64,000 bases of DNA from Todiramphus chloris collaris (Eukaryota; Chordata; Aves; Coraciiformes; Alcedinidae): assembly GCA_025345505.1 (NCBI GenBank), contig JANVCC010000018.1, forward strand, positions 53,373,411-53,437,410, in the 5' to 3' direction. The translations under genes and the position numbers were made by a program. Shown piece by piece: positions 14,271-29,159 of this stretch (positions are counted from its first letter, which is position 1; each line of letters begins with the position of its first letter). The notes beneath the pieces are model-generated. The model saw nothing but the letters and a program-made list of their open reading frames with translations, searched no databases and was not told the origin of the DNA.

Positions 14271-17200
14271 AAGAAACTAAAATCAATATTGTAAACCAGA
14301 CAATTGAAATTAGGCACCCTGTTTAGCCATCTCTGCAAGAAAATGTTTGTTGAGTCACTAGTACAAGTAAAAGCATGAACTACCAATTCCATTAAAGAAT
14401 ATAATAGCATACAAACAACTTGGTGTTTAGGAAAATTTTGCAAAATAATGCCACTGTCACATTTGAGGCGTTTTTGAGTAAGTGGTGGAATTAAGCTGTC
14501 CAAAAAGGTTAACTGAACTTACATGTCTATTTTTTCAGACTTTCTCAGTGTATTAAGATTCCTTTACAAACTTCATTGATACTAAAGAGAATTATTCTGT
14601 TATGTGCTAAAATGTTTTCTTAGGAATACTGGAATTTTTCAAATAAGGTAGCACACTGAAGACATTTTGAAGGCCATCTACTCCTCAAATAATTCAGGTA
14701 CATGACACTTCAAACATGTTTTGAATTTGAGAATTACTTTGAAACTTTAAAACATTTTCAAGCAAGTTCTGTTGTCTAAATATTAACATTTCATACCTTG
14801 GTGATAAATTTATAAGCCACATTTCCTCCTAGTCAGAAGGTGGTGAGAAATAAGCTCCTATAAATGCCTCCAACCTAAAATACTGCCAGTATTCGGAAAA
14901 AGCAGAGCTTGTGCCCCAGAACAGAACACCACTTCTTCCTGTGTCACTCTGGCAGACACTGCCACATTTTAATGTAAAATCACTCTCCAAACCAACCGGA
15001 CTTTTTCAGGCAAACCACACTGGTGGGGAGAGCCATCCTGCTTGGCACTACTGTCATGGAACAGGAATCTTAGCTGGTGGCAAAACTTAAAGCATTCCAA
15101 ATAAAAAAAGTATGTGTGTATTTTCCCTTGCTATTTTCTTCTTTTCAAGTAATGTGAAAGAAAAAAGATTTCTTTTGAAGCTGTGCTGTGGGTGTATCTT
15201 TTTGTACTTAATCCATGCACTGGCTATGAGGACTCAGTAGCTCCAAGAAACTTTTGTTCAAACATTGAGCACTTTGAGGCCTGGGAAGGCCTGTGGCATA
15301 GCAAACATTCTGTACAAAATGTAGTAATTTTTAAAACAATTTTTTGAAAAACTGAAAAGAGGATCTTTCTTTAAAAGCATTCTGACAGCAGCCAACATAG
15401 TATAAATATTACAGTTTTGTGACTTCCATCCTCAGTTACCTACAAATGAGCAACTAACTACTTTGTTCAAACAATTTAGCAAGGCTTCTGCTATCTCATT
15501 TCATAAAATACACAATATTGAATTCAACTCAGGCAACTGTTAATGTACAATCTATGTTAAAGTGTAAAAGGCAAAGAATTCTGAGCTGACATCAGGCACA
15601 GTAAATGTTTGACATTTACATCAAGTAAATCTTACCACTCCCTGTGGTTTGATTTTAATAGAAATGAGTTAAATTTATTTCAAACTTCTCCCTTATGACT
15701 TCTGTTAAGCAGCCCTGCTCTGATACACTCCATTCATACCTCACAGCTTTTTCATCTATGCAGAACTTCCCATGGTCCCTATATCCATAAATGCTTACAA
15801 ATTTACTTTTGTCACCAAGCCAGTGGAACAGGTACAGTATCCCCTGTAGCCACAACACCTGCAAACAAGCTGGACACCCAAAAAAACCCCCATTTCTAGT
15901 TTTTTCTGTTTCCAGAAATAAAAATATTGCTTTACCCCAGTTGAAAACATTTTCATCATGGTAAGGTATAACTATTTTTCAAAGCGTCAGATGTACTTAA
16001 AGGTTACATGATACATCAGTCCTTCATAAAAAGCCAGGCATCCTAATGCCTTACAGTATTGCTACATCATAGCACACAAGGGATAATAAATAACCTTAAA
16101 ACAACTATTCAACTAGTCAACATATAGAGAACAAACATTTTCTGGGAAATATATTCTTTCACGTAAGAATGTTTCTGAATTGCTTCTTAGAAAGTAGTAC
16201 TGTGGTCTTATTGGTACTAACAGTGACTAAACAAAGATAGAGCTCTGCTTTCAAAGTCACATAAAGAGACAATTTCAATCCAAACCAAAAAATATTGTAC
16301 AGGATCTTATACTCAGAAGTTTGTTCCTGACTGATCCTATAGACTAACAACAATCTGTTTCTCCTCTGTATTTCACAGCTGGGGATCATACACACAAGCC
16401 CCATACAGGTTCCTTTTAATAGTTACAGGGGTTAAAAAAGATATATTAAAAAGGTTACTCAATCCTGCAAATGTGATTCAAGCTAGATATTTGTTAAGAT
16501 CACAACTCACTAATAAAATTAGAATTTGAGGATCTTTTATCTCTATAAATCTGATAGGCATAATACAGAAACAAACAATCCAAATGCTCAGTCATGAATT
16601 ACTTGAATTTTTTAGAGAGAAAGGGAAATGAAAATGTTAGCATGAAGAAACTAGGCTGTCATGGCTCACTGAGAAGAAAAATAAAGGATCTTGAACTAGT
16701 GGAATTGTAAGAACCTGTGATAGTTGGTGTTTTAGAAATACTGAAGCTGAAATACATAAACAAAGGATTTGTGTGAGGGAGGAAAATAAGTAAATAAATA
16801 ATTAAGAGTGGCTTTGCCAGCTTGTGGTGCGTAGCTCCAAAAGAAGACTCAAACCTACCTGTCAAGCCACTACATTCTCCCTCTGCAGCCTCTCTTTGTA
16901 TCAGTGTTTTCAGTCAGAATAGTCATCAACTGTTACACAACACTGCTTACTCAAATAAGTGAGTGATCTGTTTAAGGGACTTCAAAGTTGGCAGTATAAG
17001 AGGAAGTGAAAAACAGATGCTGAAGATGAACTGGAGATGCCAAGCAATACCAAGAACATCAGAAATATGGAAATGCAAATGAAACATTTTAAAAGAAAGA
17101 AAAGGAAATCCCAGTATGAACTACCAATGTAATTACTTAAAATGTACTTCAGAGACAAAAGGAAACGTTGCAAACAAATATACACAAGAACTTTAGCTGA

Positions 17201-17382
17201 AGAATAGCACAGTGAACTTTTCGATATAATTGCTAATTGGGTTCCACAAATAAGACAGTAAGTGTCCCATGGTGATTAAGTTGTGAGGAAACAAGCAGAA
17301 TGAAGGAAAACATTGGAGAAGAGGAAGAGCACAAGATTTCAGGTGGATGCCTCTGGCATATAAGGGGACATTCAGAACAAAG

Positions 17383-17418
17383 CACACACACACACATATA
17401 TATATAATATATATATAT
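17383..17418. repeat. Compound (CA)n(TA)n microsatellite
   Basis: Seven CA units pass into interrupted TA units; a short CACACACA echo follows at 17422-17428. The TA part is self-complementary. Confidence 0.95.
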
Positions 17419-17578
17419 CTCCACACACAGAGGCATGCTATGAGAGAGCAAGTCCGGCTATGATGATATACAGGACAAGTACAGAAAACAAAACTATTTT
17501 GTGAAGAACATTTGCATAGTGAAACAAATATCCAGCTCATATGTGAAACCAAAAATAGTAATTTAAAAATAACCACTG

Positions 17579-17602
17579 ACACTCACAATCTATTGTGAGT
17601 GT
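17579..17602. repeat. Perfect 10-bp hairpin
   Basis: ACACTCACAA and TTGTGAGTGT flank a 4-base TCTA loop. It is isolated in AT-rich intron 4, with no U-tract or other sign of a function. Confidence 0.85.
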
Positions 17603-18847
17603 TCTCCAATTTGAAGCATAAATCAAAATAAAATCAAATAAAATACTAATCAGAAATGAGGCGTATTAAAGCTGTAATATATGCAGGCTTCAGTGGCTTA
17701 GCATATCCTAAGCCTGGATGACAACATATTTGTTTATGCACAGTATTATGGAAAAGTCAGCTATTGAAGGTCAAATGTAAGCAGATGTGCAAGGATTCAG
17801 AATGAATAGCTAAGAACCCAGCATTTAATGTAACTTTTTCTGTCACGGCAAAAGCAGTTATCTCAGCAGAGGTGCTCTTCCACTTTGGTGCCAGATAAGA
17901 AATGAATCCCTTCTGCATTTCCTACTACCTTACAGTGTCTGTGGCTGACATTCGTAGTGCACTACAGCAGTTGTGAGAAGCTAGGAAGAAAATCATAAAA
18001 ACCTACCACAGAATTTGAACTACTTGCAAAAACATTGATATATTTAGGAGATAAGCAGGAATTTAGATAAGGGCTACGTTATAAGACAAGTTTTATCTTA
18101 AATATCTTAAATATGTTTACATATCCTTTGTACGATAAGGTACTGTTGTGTTGCAACTACAAACCAACCTATACGAGGGTTTTGTAGACAGAAGTTTTTG
18201 TAAAACCTTAAAAAAAAATAACCAACAAACCTCAAGACTTTTGAGAAGAAATCACTAGCATGCATGTACGTAAGCACTTAAAGTGCAAGGATCATCACAG
18301 AGTAGCAGTTAACCAGCCCCTTCAACAATGAGAAAGGACAGGAGGTGCTAACTCCCTCCCTCTCCTGCCCACAGACATGGGTACAAAACAGACAGCCACT
18401 CATAGCAGATACTACTCTTGTTTCTTAATATGCTGCAGAGGGACATGCCAATACTACATTTGAGAACAGATAAGAGTACAAAGTGGCTGGAAACCTTATC
18501 TTATCAGAGTAGCACATGTCCTTTTGCACTTACCCTACTTATAACAACACTGAAGGCAATAGAGGACTTCAGTAAAAATTATAAGCCACATACTCAGTGG
18601 CAAAAAAAGCTTATTCACCCTATTCTGAGATGAATAAATGTATTTCTATGTGCATTCTTATATGTTCAATGTATATCTACTTGAATTTCCTAATGTAAAC
18701 CATAGAACCAAGGATCTCACAAGGATTATGTCAACTTTTACCTATCTGTAAAGATAAAAACTGTGCAGCAATTATAAGGGTTCTGTGGCGAACATGGTTT
18801 CAATTAATATTTTTATATGCTTCAGTCACCAAAAAGCTGTTGTTTTA

Positions 18848-19063
<216 letters not shown>

Positions 19064-22000
19064 TTAAATTTTAGAGTGACATCAAAGGAATAAAGCAGCA
19101 GAACCCATTTTCCATTACACACAGTAACAGGAAAGCTCACAAAGCAAGAACACCCAGTGTCACTGCCCAGATGACCTGCATCAAGCCAGAATCACCAGAG
19201 CAGCCAGTCCTGCTCCAGTTTGACTAAGGCTGCTTGCGCACGCACTCCCTGCCACATCTGCCAGGTACTCTGGGGTCAGGGGAGGGGACTGTCAACTGGA
19301 CACACTGCTGGATCCAGGCTGGCTTTGCAGGCAGCTCTTTGCCCCAAGTGACATCTCCTCCCATTGTGGTGGGGATGCTGCTGCAGAAATGGTGCCTTTT
19401 CCCTGTGGGATATTTACTAATGGTGGCTCAGCATGTCATGGGAAACTGGGCTGGGAAAAAAAAAAAATGATACTTTTGCAGGACTACATCTTTACAGACT
19501 CAGCTGGCTTATACCCAGATGGCTCAATGGCACAGTTTATAAAAAAATATAAAAAAAGAATATACCCCTACAGATAACAGAGACTTAATTGATGTTTAGC
19601 ATCTAAGGAGTTTCAGCTTTCATCTTACAAACAAGAAGCAGAAAGACCCCAAATGCTTAACATGTGCCCACAAGAATGAAAACAATTTAACATCGGGAAC
19701 TTTTATGCCCAAAGTAATAGCTACAAAGCTAGAACAAAGAGGATTTTGCTCTTCTTCAACTGCCAGCTCAACTCGGGTTACATTAACCTGACTTATTGAG
19801 CACTGAGTGCTCTAGTAAGAGACTTTTTAATTAGAAGCAATATTGTTCCAACTTAAATATAGAAACCTATTTAGTGATTTCAATATGTGGATGTTCAAGG
19901 CCTATTTGCTTGGAATTACACTGGGATCCTGCACAACACTGAAAGGGATTATCCCAGGTGTAGGAGCCAAAATAGCAAAGTCACCTTTACTGTTCTCTCT
20001 TTCTAACAATGGCTCCCTTCAATTCATTTTTCCCCCCTCAGGAATATTTATAATGAATTTTTATTTACTTATGTATTAGAAATCAACTTGTCCATTTGAT
20101 TCATCTTGCAATGCAGTCAAGTACAGTATATCAAATTTTTGGAGAAGGAAAAAAAAATACATATATATTTATGTGAGTATATAAATAAAGACATTCATCT
20201 GTCAAAACAAGGCAATGAAGACATTTCTTTCCACACAAATAAAACACAGTTTATAAAATCCCACTTTCTAAAAGTCACTTTGAGGATAGGCTTTTTACTA
20301 TGGAAAAAAATGTGCTTTTTTTGAAAGAATATAAAATTTGAGTAAAACCATGTTACCATATACAAGATCAGACTACCCCACAGTCTCTTCCTATGACACA
20401 GATTTCAAGATTACTCTGAAAACAGTCCAAGATTTAGAATTACAGTACAAGATATTTTGAGGGAGGTTTAGTAATGTGAAGCAAAATTATGTCTGGAGTT
20501 AGAAAGCTTTTTTGAATGGATTGAGAAGTGTCCTGGAAGAAGCTTGAAGAAAGGCAGCAGGGAAAACAATTTTCTTGGAAATCCCTTCATAATCCATGTT
20601 ATGTCTGACTTCCAGGTTTACCAATTGTTTGGATTCTGCTGAGAATTAGTTACAGATCTGTGGTCTTTATCCAGCACATTACTCAGTCTCCCCAGAGGTT
20701 AAAACCTTGAGGGACACTCAGAAAGAGTTGATGCAGAACATTACCTCTTAGTGGATTTCCTTGAGAGGAACAAGTGACAATAACCCCCCCAGAAGCACAC
20801 AAGCTTTCTCCTCCTTACACTATGCTGCCACATTTTTTCACCTCAGTCTGTTGAACCCAAACCTATGCTTTGTTCTTTCAGTACAGAAGAGGACTTCTCA
20901 GCTTTGTGAAACAAGGTGCAATCAACTCATCAGCTTAGTTTAGCATCTCTGCCCTGAAATGCTGAAGTATTAACAGAAGAGCCATTACTATGACCCTCCC
21001 AAGCAATGGACACACAAGGACTCCGAATTTCTGTAGAAGCATCTGCTGTGCAGCGTAAACTCTCTGCTATATGTAAAGGGGGTAGATACTTTACTTTATG
21101 GAATGTAGCTAAAGGTGTCATCTGTATTCTTTCTAGATGTGTATTTGAGGACAAGAGGGGACCTCCCTTTCAAAAAAGCACACACATATTTAACAATAGC
21201 AGTGGTAGAAAGGCTCAGCAACTGCTGCACCTTGCAGGATGTATTAATCTTTCATCATTGAAACGATTACATGCAAGCTCAGAAAGAAGTCTGTTACAGT
21301 AATTGCTTCTGGACAAAAGTGTAACATTTTAGTATCTTTATTAAAGATTTTAGGTACAGCAGTAATGATTTACTTTCAAATATTTCTACCAACTCACATA
21401 TTTTTCCAATTCTACTATATTTCTTTTTAAAATCAACAACCCAATTTATTTCAAAATAACATCATGGAAATGTCAAAAATAATGGTTATCAAGAAATAAA
21501 TGGATCTGACACAAAGCAGTAAAGAAATATTGTTCCACATATGGAAACACAAGGAAAAATATAATTCACTCCTGATATGGACAGTGATCTGAATATCAAC
21601 ATTACAACACACAGTGAAGCTAGGCATTATAACCTTTTTCTGTCCAAAATGCACCTCCTCCAATATAGTAAACAATTCTCCTCGTAGGGAACTAGGAAAA
21701 GAGAATTAAAAAAATATTTTAAAGCCATTGTACAATTTTGGAACAAGTCTTGAGGTAAAGATGTACTACTTGTTTACAAGAGAATGTCAAGACGTTATTC
21801 CTAATGCATGCAAGTGCTTTTCCTTCCTCTTACAAAGGTTAAAAAAAAAGTCAACTATGGACGTTATCCAATTTTATGTCTAGGGATCAGTTAACACGGC
21901 TGAACAACTGACTGCTAAACCACTGTCTATTAAGTAGAATGGTACAGGCAAGAATGACGAGAATACAACAACACTGTGAATGACTGCTCACAGCAACTTC

Positions 22001-22921
22001 ATGCAACGAAATTATGCCCTTTCAGCAAGGGTAAAAGGGTGAAGATTAATAAAGGAACCACTATCTTTTTCAATCTGCAGCTTTAACAGTTAAAAAATAA
22101 TAATAGGAAAAGCAGGTGTTGTAATTATTGCACACTGTCCACAATTTTTTTTGTTCACCCTATTTTTCTTTTGCAGAAATTTTTAATACTGGACAAGAAA
22201 TAAATATTGTACACAGTAAGATATTTTTTCAGATAATAAAAGTAATTAAACATTAGAAACTTCTTCTTAGTACCTCTATTGCTGACAAGAATTTCAACCT
22301 TTTTCCAAGCCCTAATCTCTGCCCACTATCAGTCAGTAAAGTAAATTTTTGGTAAGCAAAAAAATATGACAGTCATTAATGAGAATAAAAGCAGAAATGA
22401 CAGAGCACAAAACCAACAGACATTATGTTTAATAAAGGAGAAGATCTGCAACAAAACTTCCCATCCCAGTGGTTATCTTGAGAGTCTTGAGGACTTTTCC
22501 TGGCCTCTCCTCATGGATGCTCAGCCAGCAGTAATGAAGGCTAACTTACACCAAGTACTCCAATTGGATCAGATCTCTCAGAAGCTGTCACAGCCCCACG
22601 CCTGCACCCACCCTTCATCTAGCATTTAGTTCTCATGGTTTAAATATTTACCAACAAGTCTACAAACCACTCCCAAGACCTCCATCACTCGCTCCACTGC
22701 TCTATCATATCTTGACTGCATACTCTGTAAGGAAGAGGGACCGTGGAGTTACTTGCCTGATCTATCCTTCACCGGGTGATGCAATCAGTAACCAACACTG
22801 CCATCAAACCCTGCTTTTAAATTGAGGATTAAGAGGAAAGTGTTGTGGCTACCTTAAAAGCAACCAAACTGCTAAAAATTGCACTGATATTTATCTCAGT
22901 TAGATGCTATAGCAACATAGC

Positions 22922-22992
22922 TATAGTATGTAGTTATATGGGATATAGTATCATAGTTATATTTATATATAGTACCATAGTTATTTTGGATA
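22922..22992. repeat. Three-copy tandem repeat, 22-25 bp unit
   Basis: Three successive units begin TATAGTA and carry TAGTTAT about 10 bases later: 22922-22943, 22944-22967 and 22968-22992. Copies differ by a few substitutions and by 1-3 bases in length. It is a small AT-rich minisatellite in intron 3. Confidence 0.82.
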
Positions 22993-24808
22993 ACTATAAA
23001 ATAAAGAAAATTCTTCTAAGTGAAGCACTGTGATTCAGGAAAGAAAAAGGTAATTACAATGAGTCAGAAATACATGATCAGTGTGTAACACTATAACGTT
23101 ACGTTGGATATGAAATGCTTTCTCAAGCATTTCTCTAACTTAATTTTTGCTGTAAGACAGATTTTGGATGTGAGATAATCCTTCTTTTTAAATTCCAAGT
23201 ATTTATTAAAACGTTTATGTAAGGTCTCCAACAAACATGTACGATAATGATTCCCACTGTGTGAAGATCCTGTAGAAGATGTACTCCTTCATGGAATAAG
23301 TACACAGACTCTTTCACACTCGGCAGTCCTACTCATAATTAAAAGTAGCACTGAAGCAAATGAGATCCTTTCTATAGTCAGATTACACAGAAGATAGAGT
23401 TATTACACTTTCTGTTGAGATTTCTGTTTATATTAATAGGCTGTGAATCGTTAAAGTAAGTTCAGTGCTTAGTTAAAAGCAGTACCTTTGTCATCCTCTG
23501 AGCTATCAATCTCAAGTGCCTTACAAACACAAAAGTCACTCCAAAATATCACCATTACTCCAAGTCAGCAATTCTTTGAACAACACTTGAGTAAGCAGTA
23601 ATATGTTAACAAGAAATTCAACACATTTCTCCGTACACTCGGCTTTCCTGTTACTGTCTATTCATTCCACAGGGAACACATATACCAAGCTGGGGAGCAA
23701 AACATTATTTTTTCACTCCGTTAGATGTTCTTTATTTTTGTAACACATATAAATATTTTTGGTCTTCATAAGAGAGAACAAACTACCTTGGGAACTTCCC
23801 CTACCACATAACTAGCTGCTAGGAGGTATGGTTTTGCACAACGCCACGCCTATGCATGTTGTGATTCCCAATGTGAAAAGTCATCTGCTTCCTCAGGAAC
23901 TGTAATCTGCATCTTTCATTCTAGTAGGACTGATAGCACTACTGAAAAAGGTAAGGAAAGTAACCACATTTACATATACAGTACTTCCATCAGCAGTTTT
24001 GCTACAGTAATTGCTTTTCTAATAAAAATCTCCTTGTTTCTCTCAAATATGACCTTAATTAAGTGAGGCACTCTTGCTTAGAAAAGCAGTTTGGGTAAGG
24101 GGATGGTTTGGTTCTGCTTATTTTGTGCCACCAATGCAAATATAGAGGTTTTGGATGTGAACTGGGACACACAGACAGATGTTGGATGACAAAGAAGTTA
24201 TTAATTTAACGAACCAAGTTTTCCAAATAGCGACTTAATTTAAAGCACTTACTTGCACATTCTACCCAACCTTGTGGCATACAAATATCAAAAGTCTGGG
24301 TTTTTTTTTCTTAATGGCTTTAAGAGATTGTTAAAAGAGGTCATACATTCAGAATTGTGTTGCTAATGTTAGAAGACCCAGCCCACAATCAGACTTTGCA
24401 GGCTCTTGTGTGCATTATCAAATCTTATTAGGGAAAATAGTGTTCCCACAGAGGATCTGCCTGTGAAGATGCAATCTCAGGGCTAAAACCAGAGCTGTCA
24501 TTTGGTGAGCACTGGCTTTCATTATAATGCAAGAATGTTACCTCCTCTGGATAAACAAAAACGTTTCCTCTGGCTGGAATGACAAACCACTTTGAAAATG
24601 TTATATTACCTCCTAATAGATTTAATTGTTATTACTAAGCAGGAAGAAAACACAGGAAACAAAATATCTTAGAATTGCGTACGAAGCATGTCTAATTAAA
24701 AAATAGCAAAACGTGGTACAATATGATAAATTAAAGAACAGCCAGAATTCTGCCTTATAAAGTCCTCCATGCAAGTGAAATGAAGTTAAATTTTAACACC
24801 AAACAATC

Positions 24809-24846
24809 CTTTTTTTTTCTTTTTTTTTCTTCCCTTTTTTTTTTTT
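24809..24846 (+). repeat. Long polypyrimidine (T-rich, C-interrupted) tract
   Basis: About 38 bases of T with scattered C, ending in TTTTTAG. It imitates a strong plus-strand splice acceptor, but no coding sequence follows and the host gene runs the other way. Confidence 0.9.
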
Positions 24847-25599
24847 AGCATTTGACAAAGCCATTTTCTCCACATTTCTAATTCTCTCAAATTAAGCATT
24901 TTTCATTTTTGTTTTTATATTTACAGATAAAAACTGACAAGCCACTAAGTAAGATTTATTGCTTTCTTTCCTGTACCTGACTGCCTTTCCCAGTAGGGTA
25001 AGGAATGAATATTTCAGTGCAAAAGCAGGAAACAAGAGCAGAAAAATGAACAGGGACAGGCCACTTTGCTGCTCTTCAGAACACTGAATAGAAATCTTTT
25101 CAGTGTAACAATGTTGATTTAGGTTTAAAGCCATCTGCTAACAAAAGAGAATTCTCTTAGAAGAGTTTGTTCCAATGCCTTCTTCCCTGAAAGACAATCC
25201 AGGATTTTTGCTATGTTGGCATTTGTTTTATTTTTACAACGATATATTAGAAATGCTGCAAAAACTGTGGTGCTCCACCCAAAATACCAGAATACTTGAT
25301 ATAGCATAAGCTGAATTTTACTATCTCCAGAACTAAGTGACACTGAAGACCACTTCAGTGCCATATTATGTGAAACCACTTTCTATAACATATTTTCAGT
25401 GTTCATGACATCTGATTTAGTTACTCTGTTGCTGGCATTAATTCAGCAGCAAGTATTGGTTTTACAATTACTGTCATTTTGACACTAGCAGGTGATTTTG
25501 AGTTTAATTTCAGTCAGTCCTCACTTACTCCTGACTGAGCCAAGTCAGTTATGAATTATCTGTGCTACAAAGTGAGGAGACAGTTAATGACTTCACTGG

Positions 25600-26420
25600 A
25601 AACAGGTGCAGAAATGAATCATGTCAGTGTGGTAACCGATACCAACAGAAGGAGCCCAATGGACTTTATTCAGAACCTCCACAGCTGTAGCTGTATTTAT
25701 TGTACACCCAGATCCAGAATTGTTGAGAGCATGTTTTGAGCATTTCTCTCAGGAAACCATCTGGGTCCAGGTGCAAGTTGATAGCTCTGTACCAGCCCTG
25801 GTCTTGCTGGACCTGAGCATAGAACATGTGAAATGCCACACCAGTGCATGAGCCCATCTCCAGCCTAGGGCTGCACCCAACCTCATGTATTCCTACCTGG
25901 ACACAGAAGAAGACAGTGCATTAAAAATGAGTGGCTCCACTTCAGGCTACACCTCCAGGGGTCAAAGACAAGTCAGAGCTAATCAACATGACTGCACATG
26001 CCGACACCTGAGTCAGCATAACACTATTCAACACTCCGAGTTTTGGGAAGGCATTCTGGTTGGTAAGCATAGCATCTGAACCAAAGCTTATTTGTGCTAC
26101 CTTGCTCAGAGCTGGTAAGACTCCCTCCAGTCCCCAAGACCAAGAGAGACCTGATGGCCAAGCAGAGCGGGCCTGGCTCTCCTGGGGTTGCACCAACCTG
26201 GAGCTCAGAAGCTTGGCTGGATGTGGGAAGTTTCCCTACAAAGACACGGAGCTGCTTCTGCACTAAACACCCTAGAGCATCCCACAGCGCCTGTGCTGCC
26301 CAAGCCAAACCCACCAACTGGGGCATCCGAGGTGTAGTCAATCCAGACAGTGAAGAGCTCACTATGAACTGGAAATTCAAATTGGCATCAATTTTGCGAA
26401 AGCACTAGGAGGGAAACAAA
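25600..26420. other. GC-richer unclassified block in intron 3
   Basis: About 0.8 kb visibly richer in GC and in CC/GG words than its surroundings. It has overlapping open frames up to 118 codons on both strands, none resembling a known protein. No terminal repeats, polyA tail or CR1 words are seen. It may be an old interspersed element, a regulatory stretch or chance. A smaller patch of like composition is at 19130-19455 and ends in an A12 run. Confidence 0.4.
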
Positions 26421-29159
26421 GCTTCCTTTAGCTTCTTTATGTAGCATGGTTTGTCACATCTTCACATAACTATGTTGACTGGACAGAGCAGTGTTTTGAT
26501 TTTATTGATAATTTAAGCAAGTCACTCCCCTGTCTGGAGACTACCAAAATGCAACTGGTTTGGTTTCTGTCCCATTGGGATGCCGGCAGAGGGAGCACAA
26601 GTTAAGCTGTTACCCAGCACAGTGCAGGGGCATCTTGGGGTTAGGGGAGGTCAGAAATCCCAGGAAAAGCACTAATTTAAAATCAAAACAACACTGGTAA
26701 ACAATCGCAGATGCTCCCCTCTCATTTAAATTCTCAAAGCAGTGCTAGTTTTCACACAAACTCTCCCTCACACATACAAACAATATCACAGCTATATAAA
26801 GAAGGAAGAATGTTTCATTTAAAAATAACAACAATCTTCAGTCATTCCCACAACCCTGCTCAGCATCGATCATCATACCGTGCTGGGCTGGAATGTGTTT
26901 TCAGTGCAGAAAGCACAGAAAATATAGATTCTCTAGTAACAGGGGACTTCCTATCCCAGTCTCTGGCTGAAACAGCCACAGGGTAGTATTTATAAGGAGA
27001 TCTTCAGTACAGGAATCCAAAGCTTATATCGGACACATCAGTGATAGCAGCAGGGCATCAGAGCGCTCAAACCTTGCGAACACTCTTGGCACACAACATG
27101 ACATGGTAATTCAGGAACGTGCACATAAGTTTCCAGCTTTTCAAAATTGGGACTGTAGAAGTATGCAAATAACCTTACTGGAGAGATTCAGGCTGCTTGT
27201 GGTATCTGAACAACAACCCGATCTCATCTACAAACTGCTAGAGCAGTATGTGCCTATTTCACAACTTGAGGAAGTAAGCTTTTAGATTTGTACTGTCTTT
27301 TACAGAATACTCTAGTATGCAGTTTATAGAAGCAATTCTACTTTTAAAAGATGCTAATTACAGAAATTAATTTTCTTTTCTAGATAAGTATTGTACTAAA
27401 GAAGTCGCATAGTACCACGAAGAGTCCCCTACAGTAGAAAAGACTGTAGAGAACTCAATCAAATGGAAGTAACTGGATTAGTGAGAGATTTCCAGATTTA
27501 ATCCAAATGTACATAGCAGCAAGCACAAAACCCCTCAAGTTATCAGCAGTAGCTAACATGCAATTATTTCAGTTGTTTTATAACTAAAGGATTTCTAAGT
27601 AGATATATTGTGTTTGAAAATCTTATTTTAGGAAGGTCAGTAATAAATAGTACAAACTGGCAGAAAGAAGGCAAGGCATAAACTGAAATAATATTAATGC
27701 ACAGTAACTTATAGACTTGTACTTTAAAATTGGAATGAAGAAAAGCATTGCTAAATAACTGAAGAATTAAAAAACATCATAAAGGAAGAGTTTGTTCCAG
27801 TTATATTTAGCTATTTCCTTTTGTGCTGTTCATGTGTATTTAAGATTGCTTACACAGACAAACTCCAAGAACTGTTTAACAGGAAGAACTTTTAGACCAC
27901 AAAAGTAACTTCTAGTTTATCTACTAATGTCAAGAAAGCATTAATTTTTTTAAAGCTTATGTACACTTGCACAATTAAAAGCTTAGCTACAACCCATTAG
28001 TACCTGGAAAGTTAATGGACTGACCATTTAATAATATCTCTGTTGTGATAACAAGAAAAGGTGGTGATGAATGCAGTAAACAAACTTTAATAATTGCCAA
28101 ATAATGGGAGAATTCCTCACCCCAAACTCAGGGTGCCTTATTTTTTCACAAGGTGTGATACACAGCATACACAGTGAGTAATGAGTTGGATTTGCTGCGT
28201 AAGTGCAGATCAAATCTGCACTGGCTGACAGCTTCCAGGGCCCAGACCACAGGTAACGACTCAAAGCTTAGAAAATCTGCGCTCAAAGCTTAAAAGATTC
28301 TGAAATCCCACACCACCCCAAAATACATACATTATGAAACAACTCAGTGTCAGTAAATCAGCGTCAAAGATTTGGGATGCCAGTCTTGCATCCTTGTCAC
28401 CAACAGAAAGCCTGGAAACTTGGGTCTCCCTGCAAATAAAGCATGTGTTTCTAGCAAGGGCAGATGGCAAGTTAGCAGGCATTAAAACTGTCAGCAGCCC
28501 ATGATGGAAGACTGAGACCACACCTAACAGCTAGTGGATGTTTTAAATTTCTGCTTTACCAAATGTCCACATAACTGGAACAGGATATTAACCCACTGTA
28601 TATGTATTAACACTATGGTATGTCTTGCTCTGAACAATAGGCAGCACTGTAAGAGGCACCCATACAACTGTACAACTGAATGATGAACAGGTGCTGTCAC
28701 TAAAAAACTACTTCCCAAGATCCCTCCATCCCCAGCAAAACAAACCCCCCCTCTGACCTGCAGAAGTCCAATATTCAAATGCTTGAATGCTGGTGAGAGA
28801 CACTGGTGAGCCCTAGAAGCGAGTCAGAGTCATACCGGCCAAGGACATCAAGAGCACAAAATAAGTCACAGATTTAGCACATTCAGGTCTTCTACAGTTA
28901 CGGAAGATGATACATGTATTTGAACATGTATTTGATCTAAGTAAATATGAATGGAGTTAAAAATATGGCATATACAATGGAAAATCATTATATTGTGAAG
29001 TGATACAGAAAACATCTGGATGTCATCCTAGAGGTTTGTTTTTTTCCTGATTAAGGAAACAGCTGCCTTAGTAAAATTACTCATAGCCACCAGTAATGAA
29101 AAGTATCTTTTAGCACAATTCCTCTGTTAAGCCACAAGCATCTGCTTCCTAATTTTCTT

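Noticed and set aside
17193-17582. 129-codon minus-strand open frame with hydrophobic runs
   Set aside because: It reads through the CA/TA microsatellite, which gives the IYIIYICVCVCF-like run; no homology recognised and no splice context.
24809-24860. Strong polypyrimidine tract plus AG, like a plus-strand splice acceptor
   Set aside because: The following sequence has no coding character and the only supported gene is on the other strand.
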